Positions 31,092-39,943 of a stretch of 64,000 nucleotides of DNA are shown in pieces. Source of the stretch: Holophagales bacterium (GTDB lineage Bacteria; Acidobacteriota; Thermoanaerobaculia; Multivoradales; JAGPDF01); the NCBI GenBank assembly GCA_016699405.1, contig CP064972.1:4743501-4807500 (forward strand). The letters are read 5' to 3'. Every line of letters starts with the position of its first letter. Position 1 is the stretch's first letter. The notes below the pieces were generated by a model that did no database searches, was not told the origin of the DNA, and was given only the letters and a program-made list of their open reading frames with translations. The position numbers and the translations under genes are program-made.

Positions 31092-33065
31092 ATGGAACTG
31101 ACCCGCGACCACCCTTCGATTCCTCCGCCCGGCGATGGGCCCCTCTCCGCATGGCGCCAGCTCGGGCGGACGGGACGAGCCGCGCTGCTCTCGCTGATCC
31201 TGCTCTCGGCCGGGCTCGACAGCTGGTTCGCCTTCTTCTGGCCCTCCGAGCTCCGCTTCTGGGACGAGCGGTACAACGCCCGCAACGTCGTCGCCGCACT
31301 CAGCGACGATCCGCTCGCCCAATTCAACGGCTACTACCCGCCCCTGACGTGGGCACCGCAGGCCGGAGCGCTCGCGGTGGCCGAGCGCCTCGCGCCTTGG
31401 TTCGGCCAGTCGCTCCGGCCCTGGGACGGCCGGCAATTGACCCCGAACGCGCTGCGCTTCTGTCGCCTCACCGCCGTCCTCACCGGTGCTGCCACGCTGT
31501 TCGTCGTTTTCCTCCTCGCGGCCCGGCTCTTCGATCCGTGGACCGGCCTCGGGGCCGTGGCACTGCTCGGGTTCTGTCCGTGGCACCTCAACTCTTCGGC
31601 GATGTTCAAGCCTGACGCCCCGCTCGCTCTCGCCTCGGCGCTCGCCGCGCTTGCCATCGCCGAAGCGGCGCGCGGACCGAGCCGCAAGCGCTACCTGGCC
31701 ATGGCCCTGGCGGTCGCCCTGGCGGCCAGTGCCAAACAGACCGGGCTCGCCCTCGCCCTGCCCGCCCTGGTCGTCGTCCTCGCCCAGGTGCGGGAGCCCG
31801 AGGTTCTGCGCCGTCACCTGCCACTCGCTGCCGCCGCCGGTGGCGGGTTACTCGCACTGCTCAACTTCCCCCTGCTCTTCCTGCTCGACGACCTCGAGAC
31901 GATCGTCCGCTTCTACGCCAAGCGCGAGCAGCAAACCGGAGAGACCCGGCTGACCGCCCTGGGGGAGATCGGCCACTGGCTGCTCGACTGGGGATCGTTC
32001 GGTCAGGTGCTCGGGGTGCTGGCGCTCGCCGGACTCGCGTTCTGGGCCCTGCTCGCCCTCCGCGGGCTGCGCCGCCGGGAGCCCCTGGCGTGGCCGCGTG
32101 TCGCCGCCCTGGCCGTTCCGCTGACCTACGTCGGGTTCTACCTGGCGCTGACGGCGCATTTCAAGGAGAACAACTTCCTGCCGGTCCTCCAGTCGCTTGC
32201 CATCGGCGGCGCCCTGGTGACCGCCCGAGCCTCCGGCGCGATCGCCAGGCGGATCTCGCCGCGCAGCGCCCGCCCGCTGCCGGCGCTCGCGCTCCTCGCC
32301 CTGGTCGGAGCGCGCGGCAGCGTTGCCGTCGACTACGTCTACCGCAGCGTCACGCCGACGACCTTCGACGTCCTGATGGCGGAGGCCGATCGGCGCGGCC
32401 TGTTGCTCGTCGACTCGGTCGTCTTCACCGAGTGGCTCGACCCGGGGCGCATCCGCTACGAGCTCGAGAAAGGCGTGCCCGGACAGCACTCGGTGGCCGT
32501 GCTCGTCCCTTCGGTGGCCGCCCTCGCACCCGAGCGGCGACTGCACGCCGATGGCGAGGTGACGCTCGCCGACCGATCTCCGCAGGGGGCTGCCACGGCA
32601 GCCGATGGGCTGGTGCTCCACGCCCTCCCGCGATTCCTGCGCGTGCGCGGCCCGGCGCTCGAAGGGCGTTTCCGCCCCTGGCCGGCGACCGACGAGCTGA
32701 CGGGCTTCGACTCGCAGAGCCTGCCGCGCGAGGCGCAACAGGGTTCGACGATCCGGCTGCCGCTGCCGGACGCCGTCGAGCCGGGCGACACGCTCCAGCT
32801 CGTCGTCTGGCTCGGCACACAGGAACACGACGAGTCCGACCCACCGTCGGCCTGGAGCGACCAGCAGCCGCTGGTGCTCCACGGCGGCAGCCAGGTCAAT
32901 CGCGGGACGATCTGGTCGTCCGAACGGTGGCGCTCCGCGGAGGCCGCGCCGGCGCTGCGCCTGGAGCTTCCGTCCCGCCGCCCGGGGGTGCACTGGGCCA
33001 CCGCCATCTACCGCTGGCGGGGGTGGCGCCCCGCCGCCGCGACCCAACACCTCGGCCGTCACTGA
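31092..33065 (+). CDS. PMT/GT39-like membrane glycosyltransferase
   Basis: Encodes 657 aa. It opens with a hydrophilic tail and a helix, then ELRFWDERYNARNVVAAL: the Asp-Glu pair at about 58-59 in the first periplasmic loop is the catalytic pair of GT39-type enzymes. YYPPLTWAPQAGALAVAERL and GFCPWHLNSSAMFKPDAPLALASALAALA are typical of the bacterial PMT/ArnT superfamily (second loop KPD). About twelve helices are seen; the last 200 residues are soluble and include a beta-rich stretch. It starts 8 nt after the sulfatase-superfamily gene, so the two are likely one transcript acting on the same surface polymer or protein. Confidence 0.78.
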   Translation: MELTRDHPSIPPPGDGPLSAWRQLGRTGRAALLSLILLSAGLDSWFAFFWPSELRFWDERYNARNVVAALSDDPLAQFNGYYPPLTWAPQAGALAVAERLAPWFGQSLRPWDGRQLTPNALRFCRLTAVLTGAATLFVVFLLAARLFDPWTGLGAVALLGFCPWHLNSSAMFKPDAPLALASALAALAIAEAARGPSRKRYLAMALAVALAASAKQTGLALALPALVVVLAQVREPEVLRRHLPLAAAAGGGLLALLNFPLLFLLDDLETIVRFYAKREQQTGETRLTALGEIGHWLLDWGSFGQVLGVLALAGLAFWALLALRGLRRREPLAWPRVAALAVPLTYVGFYLALTAHFKENNFLPVLQSLAIGGALVTARASGAIARRISPRSARPLPALALLALVGARGSVAVDYVYRSVTPTTFDVLMAEADRRGLLLVDSVVFTEWLDPGRIRYELEKGVPGQHSVAVLVPSVAALAPERRLHADGEVTLADRSPQGAATAADGLVLHALPRFLRVRGPALEGRFRPWPATDELTGFDSQSLPREAQQGSTIRLPLPDAVEPGDTLQLVVWLGTQEHDESDPPSAWSDQQPLVLHGGSQVNRGTIWSSERWRSAEAAPALRLELPSRRPGVHWATAIYRWRGWRPAAATQHLGRH

Positions 33066-33081
33066 CGCCAGGCGGATCCGC

Positions 33082-33111
33082 GACGACGCAGCGCCCCGCG
33101 GCTGCGTCGTC
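33082..33111. terminator. Bidirectional stem-loop between convergent genes
   Basis: GACGACGCAGC (33082-33092) pairs perfectly with GCTGCGTCGTC (33101-33111) around an 8-nt loop, between the 3' ends of the glycosyltransferase (33065) and the prolyl oligopeptidase (33180). The position and 11-bp GC-rich stem suggest a shared terminator, though no T-tract is present on either side. Confidence 0.55.
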
Positions 33112-33179
33112 ATGTCAGGGAGCGTACTGCGGCGGGCTTCCGGCTGCCGAGGGGCAGCCGGCCCGCCGGCCGGGGACGA

Positions 33180-35384
33180 TCAGCGGGAAGTCACGCCCGC
33201 CGCCGGGGGCGCCGCGAGCATTCCCAACTGCCACATCACGAAGATCCGCTGGTCGGCGGCGTCGCGGACGCGCAGGGCGAGCGGCTTGCCCTGCCCGTGG
33301 CCGGCCTCGCGGTCGACCCACAGAAGGACCGGCTTCTCGGCCGCGTTCGAGGCGGTCGCCGCCTGCAGGCGCGCGGTCATCTTGCGAGCGTGCAGCGCGT
33401 GGACGCGCGTGTCGTTCTCCCCGGCGGTGAGCAGCACGGCCGGATAGGCGACGCCCTCCTGGACGTGGTGATACGGCGAATAGGCGCGCAGCGCCTCGAA
33501 CTGTTTCGGATCCTCCGCCGAGCCATACTCGGGGACCCAGTAGCGGGCCATCAGGAAGTCCTGGTAGCGCAGCATGTCGAGCAGCGGCACGGCGACGATC
33601 GCGGCACGGAAGAGGTCGGGGCGCTGCACGACCATCGCTCCGGTGAGCAGGCCCCCGTTCGAGCCTCCAGAGATCGCCAAGCGCGCCGGACGGGTGATCT
33701 TCTGGGCGATCAGCCACTCGGCGGCCGCGATGAAGTCGTCGAAGACGTTCTGCTTCTTTTCCAGCATGCCGGCCTGGTGCCACGCGTCGCCGTACTCGCC
33801 ACCGCCGCGCAGGTTGGGCAGCGCCAACACCCCGCCCGCCTCGAACCACTGGAAGAGCGGCGCCGAGAAGGCCGGCGTCTGGGAGATGTTGAAGCCGCCG
33901 TAGCCGGAGAGGATCGTCGGATTGTCGCCGTTGCGCACGAGCCCTTTGCGGTGGGCGAGGAACATCGTCACCGGCGTTCCGTCCTTCGACGGATAGCTGA
34001 CCTGCTCGACGTCGACCGTCGCCGGGTCCACCGGCACCGCCGGCCGCTCCCAGAGCTCCGGCTCGGCAGCCGGCTTTGTCAGGTCGACGCGAAAGACCGT
34101 GGCCGGGTAGTTGAAGCTGCGGAAGGAGAGGAACGCTTCGGTGCTCTCGAGCTCCGCGGCGAGATCCGCCGAACCGAGACCGGGCAGCTTGAGCTCGCCG
34201 AGGCGCGCCCCGGCGAGGTCGAACAGCTCGACCCGGCTCGCCGCTTTTTGCAGATAGTTGACCGCGACGACGCCCTTGCCGACGGCGACGCGCTGGATGA
34301 CGGCGTCCGAACGTTCCGGCACCAGCGACTTCCAGGCCGACTTCTCCGGATGGCGCAGGTCCACGGTCATCACACAGCCGTTCGGCGCCCCCTGGGTCGT
34401 CCACATCACCAGCGTGTCGCCCACCACCGAACCGGAGGCGAGACCCTCGGCCCCGACCGTGATCTCCCGCTTCTCGACCTTGCCGGTCGACAGGAACGCG
34501 CCAAAGTCCGCCACCCAGAGGTCGTTCGAGCGCGTGCTCGTCGAATAGCCGAGAAGCAGCCAGCGTCCGTCACGCGACAGTGCGCCGGTCGGCCCCCAGG
34601 TCGTCGCCAGTTGCTTGTTCTCCTCCACCGTGAACTGCCGAAAGAGCACCGGGTCGGCGGTCGGCGCGGTGCCGAGGCGGTGGAAACGCACCCGCCCGCT
34701 GTAGGGGTCCTTCGGGTCCTCGAGGTTGCGATAGACGAAGCCGCTGCCGTCGGGCAGCCACTCCGGTGCCTCGACCTTGTTCGGGATCTCGAGCGGCAGC
34801 TTCTCACCGCTCGCCACCCGGATCAGGTGGAGGGTGGCGTTCTCGTCGCCGGCCCGATAGGTCCCGTAGGCGACGACCTCGCCGTCGGGCGAGGGCGAGA
34901 ACCAGGCGACGGTCGTCAGCCCCGACGGGTCGAGCGCCGCCGGATCGAGCAGGGTTCGCGGCGTGCCGCGCACCCCCTGCCGCCAGAGGACCACCGGCTG
35001 GCTCTGGCTTCCTTCACGCTGCGTGTAGAAGTAGCGCCCGGCACGCACGCGCGGGGCCGAGACCGAGCCCACCTCCATGAGCGGGCGCAGCCGCTCCTCG
35101 AGCGCGGCCCGCCCCGGGAGCGAGTCGAGCACCCGGCGCGTGTAGGCGTTCTGGGCATCCGTCCAGGCCGCCACCTCGGGGGTGACGCGCCCCATCTGCT
35201 TGGGGTCGCTGTTGTCACCTTCGAGCCAGCGATAGGGGTCGACGATCTCGACCCCGTGCACGACCTCGCGGACCGGGGCGACACGGCTCTCCGGCGGACG
35301 AACGGCGGCGGTCTCGGCGGCGGGAGCGAGCCGGGCGCTGGCGCCGAGGGCGAAGGCGACGAGAGCAAATGGGATTCTGCGCAT
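33180..35384 (-). CDS. Prolyl oligopeptidase family serine peptidase (S9A), exported
   Basis: Encodes 734 aa. Signal peptide MRRIPFALVAFALGASARLAPAAET-like (cleavage near APA-AE). The S9A N-terminal segment VHGVEIVDPYRWLEGDNSD is followed by a seven-bladed propeller and the C-terminal alpha/beta-hydrolase domain: nucleophile in ISGGSNGGLLTG, Asp in AGENDTRVHALHA, His in REAGHGQGKPLA. It cleaves after proline in short peptides, presumably in the periplasm. GCAGGAGATTCCG precedes the ATG. The gene stands alone, convergent with the glycosyltransferase and divergent from sufT. A second, different S9 peptidase is at 48859. Confidence 0.93.
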   Translation of the reverse strand: MRRIPFALVAFALGASARLAPAAETAAVRPPESRVAPVREVVHGVEIVDPYRWLEGDNSDPKQMGRVTPEVAAWTDAQNAYTRRVLDSLPGRAALEERLRPLMEVGSVSAPRVRAGRYFYTQREGSQSQPVVLWRQGVRGTPRTLLDPAALDPSGLTTVAWFSPSPDGEVVAYGTYRAGDENATLHLIRVASGEKLPLEIPNKVEAPEWLPDGSGFVYRNLEDPKDPYSGRVRFHRLGTAPTADPVLFRQFTVEENKQLATTWGPTGALSRDGRWLLLGYSTSTRSNDLWVADFGAFLSTGKVEKREITVGAEGLASGSVVGDTLVMWTTQGAPNGCVMTVDLRHPEKSAWKSLVPERSDAVIQRVAVGKGVVAVNYLQKAASRVELFDLAGARLGELKLPGLGSADLAAELESTEAFLSFRSFNYPATVFRVDLTKPAAEPELWERPAVPVDPATVDVEQVSYPSKDGTPVTMFLAHRKGLVRNGDNPTILSGYGGFNISQTPAFSAPLFQWFEAGGVLALPNLRGGGEYGDAWHQAGMLEKKQNVFDDFIAAAEWLIAQKITRPARLAISGGSNGGLLTGAMVVQRPDLFRAAIVAVPLLDMLRYQDFLMARYWVPEYGSAEDPKQFEALRAYSPYHHVQEGVAYPAVLLTAGENDTRVHALHARKMTARLQAATASNAAEKPVLLWVDREAGHGQGKPLALRVRDAADQRIFVMWQLGMLAAPPAAGVTSR

Positions 35385-35531
35385 CGGAATCTCCTGCGGT
35401 TCAGGGGGCCGCAAGCCAGCCGAGCGGCCGCCCGCGCAACATAGCAGAGAGCTCGCTCTCCCTCCGCGCTTGCTATGCTGACCGCGCCCGCGGTCCTCCA
35501 CGCCGGAGACGCTGCGCGGCCCGGAAACGCC

Positions 35532-36074
35532 ATGCACTCCCGCGAAGAAGCCGTCCTCGCCCGCGACTGCGAAGCGATTCAGATTCCCGATGGCTACCCC
35601 GTGCTGTTGCCGAAGGGGTTCAAGGTCATGATCACCCAGACGCTCGGCGGGACGTTCACCGTCGCCGGCGAGCTCGGCGGTCTCTATCGGATCGATCCCA
35701 AGGACTCCGACGCCCTGGGCAAGGAGACGCTCGTCGACAGCAGCGCGCACGACGCCGCCGTCCCGCTCGAAGAGAAGGTCTGGGCTCAGCTCAAGCAGTG
35801 CTACGACCCGGAGATCCCGGTCAACATCGTCGACCTCGGCCTGATCTACGGCTGCAGCCTCGAGCCGCACCCCGATGGAGAGCAGGTCGCGGTGATCCAG
35901 ATGACCCTCACCGCTCCCGGCTGCGGCATGGGCGACGTGCTCGCCCAGGACGTCAAGAAGCGGCTCGAGGGGCTGCCCGGCATCCGCGAAGCGCGCGTCG
36001 AAGTGGTCTTCGATCCGCCGTGGAACCAGGCGATGATGAGCGACGCGGCGAAGCTTCAGCTCGGGTTCTTCTAG
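35532..36074 (+). CDS. sufT: Fe-S cluster assembly/maturation factor SufT (DUF59/MIP18)
   Basis: Encodes 180 aa from MHSREEAVLARDCEAIQIPD (35532). The N-terminal part (GYPVLLPKGFKVMITQTLGGTFTV) is characteristic of SufT; the C-terminal DUF59 domain covers about 80-175 (EEKVWAQLKQCYDPEIPVNIVDLGLIYGC and MTLTAPGCGMGDVLAQDV) with its conserved Asp-Pro-Glu and the Cys in APGCGMG. SufT helps mature iron-sulfur proteins. No sufBCDSU genes are adjacent. The open frame extends further upstream to a TATGCT promoter-like hexamer at 35474-35479, which argues against an upstream start. Confidence 0.88.
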   Translation: MHSREEAVLARDCEAIQIPDGYPVLLPKGFKVMITQTLGGTFTVAGELGGLYRIDPKDSDALGKETLVDSSAHDAAVPLEEKVWAQLKQCYDPEIPVNIVDLGLIYGCSLEPHPDGEQVAVIQMTLTAPGCGMGDVLAQDVKKRLEGLPGIREARVEVVFDPPWNQAMMSDAAKLQLGFF

Positions 36075-36149
36075 ACGACCTCCGGCCCGTCCGGGCCGGG
36101 CGCCGTCTTTCATCGCCTGCCCGCCCGCTTCGTGTAAGACTCCCGGGGC

Positions 36150-36782
36150 ATGGCGCACGTCGAGTTCACCGGCAACACCCAGGACCTCTCGACCGATCGC
36201 GGCTACCAGTTCAAGTTCTACTGCGAGCGCTGCGGCAACGGCTACATGTCGTCGTTCAAGGCCTCGGCGATCGGCATCGCCGCGTCGATGGCCCAGGCCG
36301 CGGGCAACATGCTCGGCGGCATCTTCGGCCGCGTGGCGAGCGGCGCCTACGAGGTCCAGCGCGCCGTGGGCGGTCCCGAGCACGACGCGGCGCTCGCGGC
36401 GGCGGTCGAGGAGATCCGCCCGCTCTTCCGCCAGTGCACGCGCTGCGGCATCTGGGTCTGCGAGCCGGTCTGCTTCAACAAACGAGCCGGGCTCTGCGAA
36501 CGCTGCGCGCCCGACCTCGACGAAGAGATCGCCGCGGCGCAGGCCGAGGCGGCGCGCGAGCAGGCCCAGAGCAAGGCGCGCGAGGTCGACTGGCTGAAGG
36601 GCCGCAAGCTCGACGAACCGGTCACCGCCGCCTGCCGAGCCTGCGGCGTCAAGATCGGCACGGCGAAGTTCTGCCCCGAGTGCGGCACCGCCGTCGGCGC
36701 CAAGGCCACCTGCCCCGCCTGCTCGGCCGAGCTCGAGGGCAACCCGAAGTTCTGTCCCGAGTGCGGGCGCAAGCTCGTCTGA
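36150..36782 (+). CDS. Zinc-ribbon protein with three or more Cys-x2-Cys knuckles
   Basis: Encodes 210 aa. Cys pairs in order: FYCERCGNGY, QCTRCGIWVC plus CFNKRAGLCERC, ACRACGVKIGTAKFCPECG and TCPACSAELEGNPKFCPECG; the last two are rubredoxin/double-zinc-ribbon type. Between the first and second there is an Ala/Gly-rich stretch (ASAIGIAASMAQAAGNMLGGIFG) that could be a membrane-associating or amphipathic helix. A charged helix (AAAQAEAAREQAQSKAREV) precedes the C-terminal ribbons. No enzymatic motif. It follows sufT by 75 nt. Function unknown; scaffolding or protein-binding is the best guess. Confidence 0.8.
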   Translation: MAHVEFTGNTQDLSTDRGYQFKFYCERCGNGYMSSFKASAIGIAASMAQAAGNMLGGIFGRVASGAYEVQRAVGGPEHDAALAAAVEEIRPLFRQCTRCGIWVCEPVCFNKRAGLCERCAPDLDEEIAAAQAEAAREQAQSKAREVDWLKGRKLDEPVTAACRACGVKIGTAKFCPECGTAVGAKATCPACSAELEGNPKFCPECGRKLV

Positions 36783-36840
36783 GCCGCGGCGCCCCACGAC
36801 ACGAAGGTCCGATGCGAGTCGCAAGCGGCGGGGAACGGCG

Positions 36841-38646
36841 ATGATCGCCCGCCTGCTCCGTCCGGGGATCGCCTGGCTGCTGGCCGCCACCCTCGGTGCC
36901 GAGCCGGCGGCGCTCGCCCTGCCCGCGCCGCGGGCCCATTGGCTGCGTCTCGACACGCCGAGCTTCACCGTGCTCGGCGACGTGTCGCCTGGGCGCCTGC
37001 GCGAGGTCGCCGTCGAGCTCGAGCGCTTCCGCGCCGCGCTCGCCCGGCTCCGGCCGGAGACGAAGCGCCCCGCCCCGCTGCCCACCCTGGTGCTTGCCTG
37101 CGACGGCGAACGGTCGCTCGCGCCCTATCGCGCGCTCGGCCGGAGCGACACGAAGAACATCCGCGGCGTCTTCCACCACCATTCCGCCTGGGGCAGCTCG
37201 CTCGCCCTCGACGCCGGCCAGGCGATCGAGGCGTCGCTCTCGACGGCGCTCCACGAGTACGTCCACTACTTCGTCGCCACCACCTATCCGGCGACGCCGC
37301 TCTGGCTCAACGAAGGGCTCGCCGAGCTCTACTCGACCTTCCGCACGACCGCGGCCGGTGTCGAAGTCGGTCGACCGGTGGAACGGCATGTCCTGCGGCT
37401 GCGCGACGGTTGGCAGATGCCGCTCTCGCGGCTCTTCGCCGTCGGCCACGAGAGTCCGGAGTACGTCGAATCGGAACGCGCCAGCGCCTTCTACGCCCAG
37501 TCCTGGGCGCTGGTGCACTACCTGCTGGTCGGCGAGCCCGAGATGGCGGCGCGAGCTCCGGCCTTCCTCGCCGCGCTCGACCGCGAACCGGGCCCCGACG
37601 CCGCTGCCCGCCAGGCCCTCGGGGTCGGCCTCGTCGAGCTCGAGGAGCGCCTGCGACGCTACGTGGCCAAGCCGTCGTTCCGCTATCTCACCTACGCGAT
37701 CACGGATCTTGCGGTTCCCGAGCTGCCGGCGCCGGTCGAGATCGGCCGCGGCGAGTTGCTGACGCTCCTCGCCGAGCACCTCGCCCATGCCGGCGACGCG
37801 ACCGGTGCGGCCGAACACCTGGCGGCGCTGTCGCCCACCGAGGCGGCCGCCGGCGATCCCCTGGCGCTGGCCGGCTACCTCGCCGAGGAACGCAAGGACC
37901 TCGCGACGGCGCGCGGGCTCTTCCGGCGCGCCGCCGCGGCGCACCCGCGGCGCGCCTCCTCGTGGCTGCACATCGCTCGCTTCGCCATCGAGGACTCGGA
38001 CGACCGGGCCGCGCGCCAGGCCGCCGAGGCGGCCCTGGCGATCGCCCCCGAGTACGGCGAAGCCTGGGCGACGCTCGGGCTCGCGGCGCTCAACCTGCAG
38101 GACAGCGCCACCGCGATCAGGGCGCTCACCGAGGCCGAGCGCCGCATGCCCGATCGCGGCGATCTGGTCTTCAATCGATTCCTCGCCCACCTCGCCGCCG
38201 GCGACCTGGCCACCGCGAAGACGCTCGTCGAGGGGAAGATCGCCCAGGTCGGCGGACCGAAGCTCGCCGCCGAGGCGCGCCGACAGCTCGACGCCCGACT
38301 CGCCACCGAAGAGGTCAACCGCGCCGTCGAAGCGGCCAACGCGGCCTATGCGGCAGGCGACCCGGTCGCCGCGGCCGAGGCGATCCGCCGCGTCCGGGCC
38401 CGTCTCTCCGACCCGGAGGCGATCGCCTTCCTCGACGCTCGCCTGGCCGAAGCCGAGCGGAATCTCGAAACACATCGCCGCATCGCCGCTTACAACCGGG
38501 CGATCGAGCTGGCCAACGGCGGTCGCCTCGCCGAAGCTCGCGCGACGCTTGCCGCACTGCTCGCCGCCGGTTGCGGCGACGAGCCGGTCTGCGATGCGGC
38601 CCGCGACCTCGCCGCCAACCTCGAGAAGCAGCAGCGCCGACGCTGA
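36841..38646 (+). CDS. Secreted gluzincin-like (HExxH) protein with TPR repeats
   Basis: Encodes 601 aa. It has a signal-like N-terminus (LLRPGIAWLLAATLGAEPAALA). Residues about 30-270 form a DUF1570-like metallopeptidase domain: HEYVHYF with LNEGLAELYS about 25 residues later supplies the third zinc ligand, the gluzincin arrangement. The rest is helical, with degenerate TPR units (GLFRRAAAAHPRRASSWLHIARF, AALAIAPEYGEAWATLGLAAL, ALTEAERRMPDRGDLVFNRFLA). Such proteins are widespread in GC-rich Gram-negative genomes and may process or bind periplasmic proteins. It converges on the S1 protein gene. Confidence 0.82.
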   Translation: MIARLLRPGIAWLLAATLGAEPAALALPAPRAHWLRLDTPSFTVLGDVSPGRLREVAVELERFRAALARLRPETKRPAPLPTLVLACDGERSLAPYRALGRSDTKNIRGVFHHHSAWGSSLALDAGQAIEASLSTALHEYVHYFVATTYPATPLWLNEGLAELYSTFRTTAAGVEVGRPVERHVLRLRDGWQMPLSRLFAVGHESPEYVESERASAFYAQSWALVHYLLVGEPEMAARAPAFLAALDREPGPDAAARQALGVGLVELEERLRRYVAKPSFRYLTYAITDLAVPELPAPVEIGRGELLTLLAEHLAHAGDATGAAEHLAALSPTEAAAGDPLALAGYLAEERKDLATARGLFRRAAAAHPRRASSWLHIARFAIEDSDDRAARQAAEAALAIAPEYGEAWATLGLAALNLQDSATAIRALTEAERRMPDRGDLVFNRFLAHLAAGDLATAKTLVEGKIAQVGGPKLAAEARRQLDARLATEEVNRAVEAANAAYAAGDPVAAAEAIRRVRARLSDPEAIAFLDARLAEAERNLETHRRIAAYNRAIELANGGRLAEARATLAALLAAGCGDEPVCDAARDLAANLEKQQRRR

Positions 38647-38674
38647 GCGGGTCGCCGAGCGGGTCGCGGCGAAT

Positions 38675-39943
38675 TCAGGGCTTTTTGTCGCGACGCAGGG
38701 CGTCGCCCAGGCTGCCGAAGCCGCTGCCGGCGGAGGCGAGGCGACCGCGCCAGTCGTCCGACTCGGTCTCGCCGCCCGGTCGGTCGCTCAGCAGATGCAA
38801 GCCGATCCGCCGTTTCGCCAGGTCGAGGTCGAGCACGCGCACCCGCACGTCCTGGCCGAGTGCCAGCGCTTCGCGGGCGTGGGCGAGGCGGCGGCCGGCG
38901 CCGATCTCGCTGACGTGCAGGAGCCCTTCGAGCCCGGGAGCGAGCTGCACGAACGCGCCGAAGCTTTCCAGCCGCATGACCCGGCCGGGGTGATCGCTGC
39001 CAATCGGGAAGCGCGCCGCCGCCTCTTTCCACGGGTCGCGCTGCAGAGCCTTCATCGAGAGCGAGATCCGCTCGCCCCGCTTGTCGTCCTTGGCCGGATC
39101 GATGCGCAGCACCTGGACCTCGACCTCCTCGCCGACGGCGAGCACGTCGGCCGGGTTCTCCACCCGGCCGTGGCCGAGCTCGGAGACGTGCAGCAGGCCG
39201 TCGAGGCCGCCGAGGTCGATGAATGCGCCGTAGGAGGCGATCGAGCTGACCTTGCCGCGCACCACGGCGCCGGGCTCGAGCCGGGCGCGCACCGCCGCCG
39301 CCCGCTCGCGCGACTCGCGTTCGAGCAGCTCGCGACGCGACACGACGACGCTCACTCCCCGCCCACGGCCGCCCTCCTCGATGCGCGTCACCAGGAACGA
39401 CAGTCGCTTGCCCACCAGGTCCGTCGCGTCACCGACCGGCCGCACGTCGATCTGCGAGAACGGGCAGAAGGCGGTCTGTCCGCCGACCTCGACTTCGATG
39501 CCGCCCTTGTTCACCGACCGGACGATCCCTTCCACCGGCAGACCGAGCTCGCGTGCCTGACGCAACTCGAGCGACGCCTCGCCCGGGCGACTGCCGCCGC
39601 GCCGGCGCAGGACGTAGCCGCGCGATGCCGTGTCGCGCGCCGCGATCACCGCCTCGATCGTGTCGCCGACCGCCACCTCGACGGTGCCGTCGTCGCGCTG
39701 CACTTCGGCGAGGTCGAGCACCCCTTCGCTACCCGAACCGAGGTCGACGAACACGGTCGACTCGCCGACCGCGACGATCTTGCCCTTGACCCGTTCGCCC
39801 ACCTGGGGCTCGGTCGGGCGGCCGACCGCCACGCGGCCGCTGTCGGCCTCGGCCAGCAGGCGCTCGAACTCCGCCCGATCGGAGTCTTCGTCGTTCGCGT
39901 CGAGGTGGGCGGGGCGGCGGGTCTTGGGTCGAATTGGGCTCAT
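38675..39943 (-). CDS. S1 RNA-binding domain protein (four S1 repeats, RpsA-like)
   Basis: Encodes 422 aa. Four OB-fold S1 motifs: GERVKGKIVAVGESTVFVDLG (about 48), GLPVEGIVRSVNKGGIEVEVGG (about 135), GAVVRGKVSSIASYGAFIDLG (about 225) and SDHPGRVMRLESFGAFVQLAP (about 315). The third and fourth contain the fully conserved GAFxxL plus GLLHVSE pattern. It is shorter than ribosomal protein S1 (usually six repeats), so it may be a paralogue that binds mRNA rather than rpsA itself. Its ATG overlaps the diguanylate cyclase stop by 4 nt, so both are translated from one message. Confidence 0.85.
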   Translation of the reverse strand: MSPIRPKTRRPAHLDANDEDSDRAEFERLLAEADSGRVAVGRPTEPQVGERVKGKIVAVGESTVFVDLGSGSEGVLDLAEVQRDDGTVEVAVGDTIEAVIAARDTASRGYVLRRRGGSRPGEASLELRQARELGLPVEGIVRSVNKGGIEVEVGGQTAFCPFSQIDVRPVGDATDLVGKRLSFLVTRIEEGGRGRGVSVVVSRRELLERESRERAAAVRARLEPGAVVRGKVSSIASYGAFIDLGGLDGLLHVSELGHGRVENPADVLAVGEEVEVQVLRIDPAKDDKRGERISLSMKALQRDPWKEAAARFPIGSDHPGRVMRLESFGAFVQLAPGLEGLLHVSEIGAGRRLAHAREALALGQDVRVRVLDLDLAKRRIGLHLLSDRPGGETESDDWRGRLASAGSGFGSLGDALRRDKKP

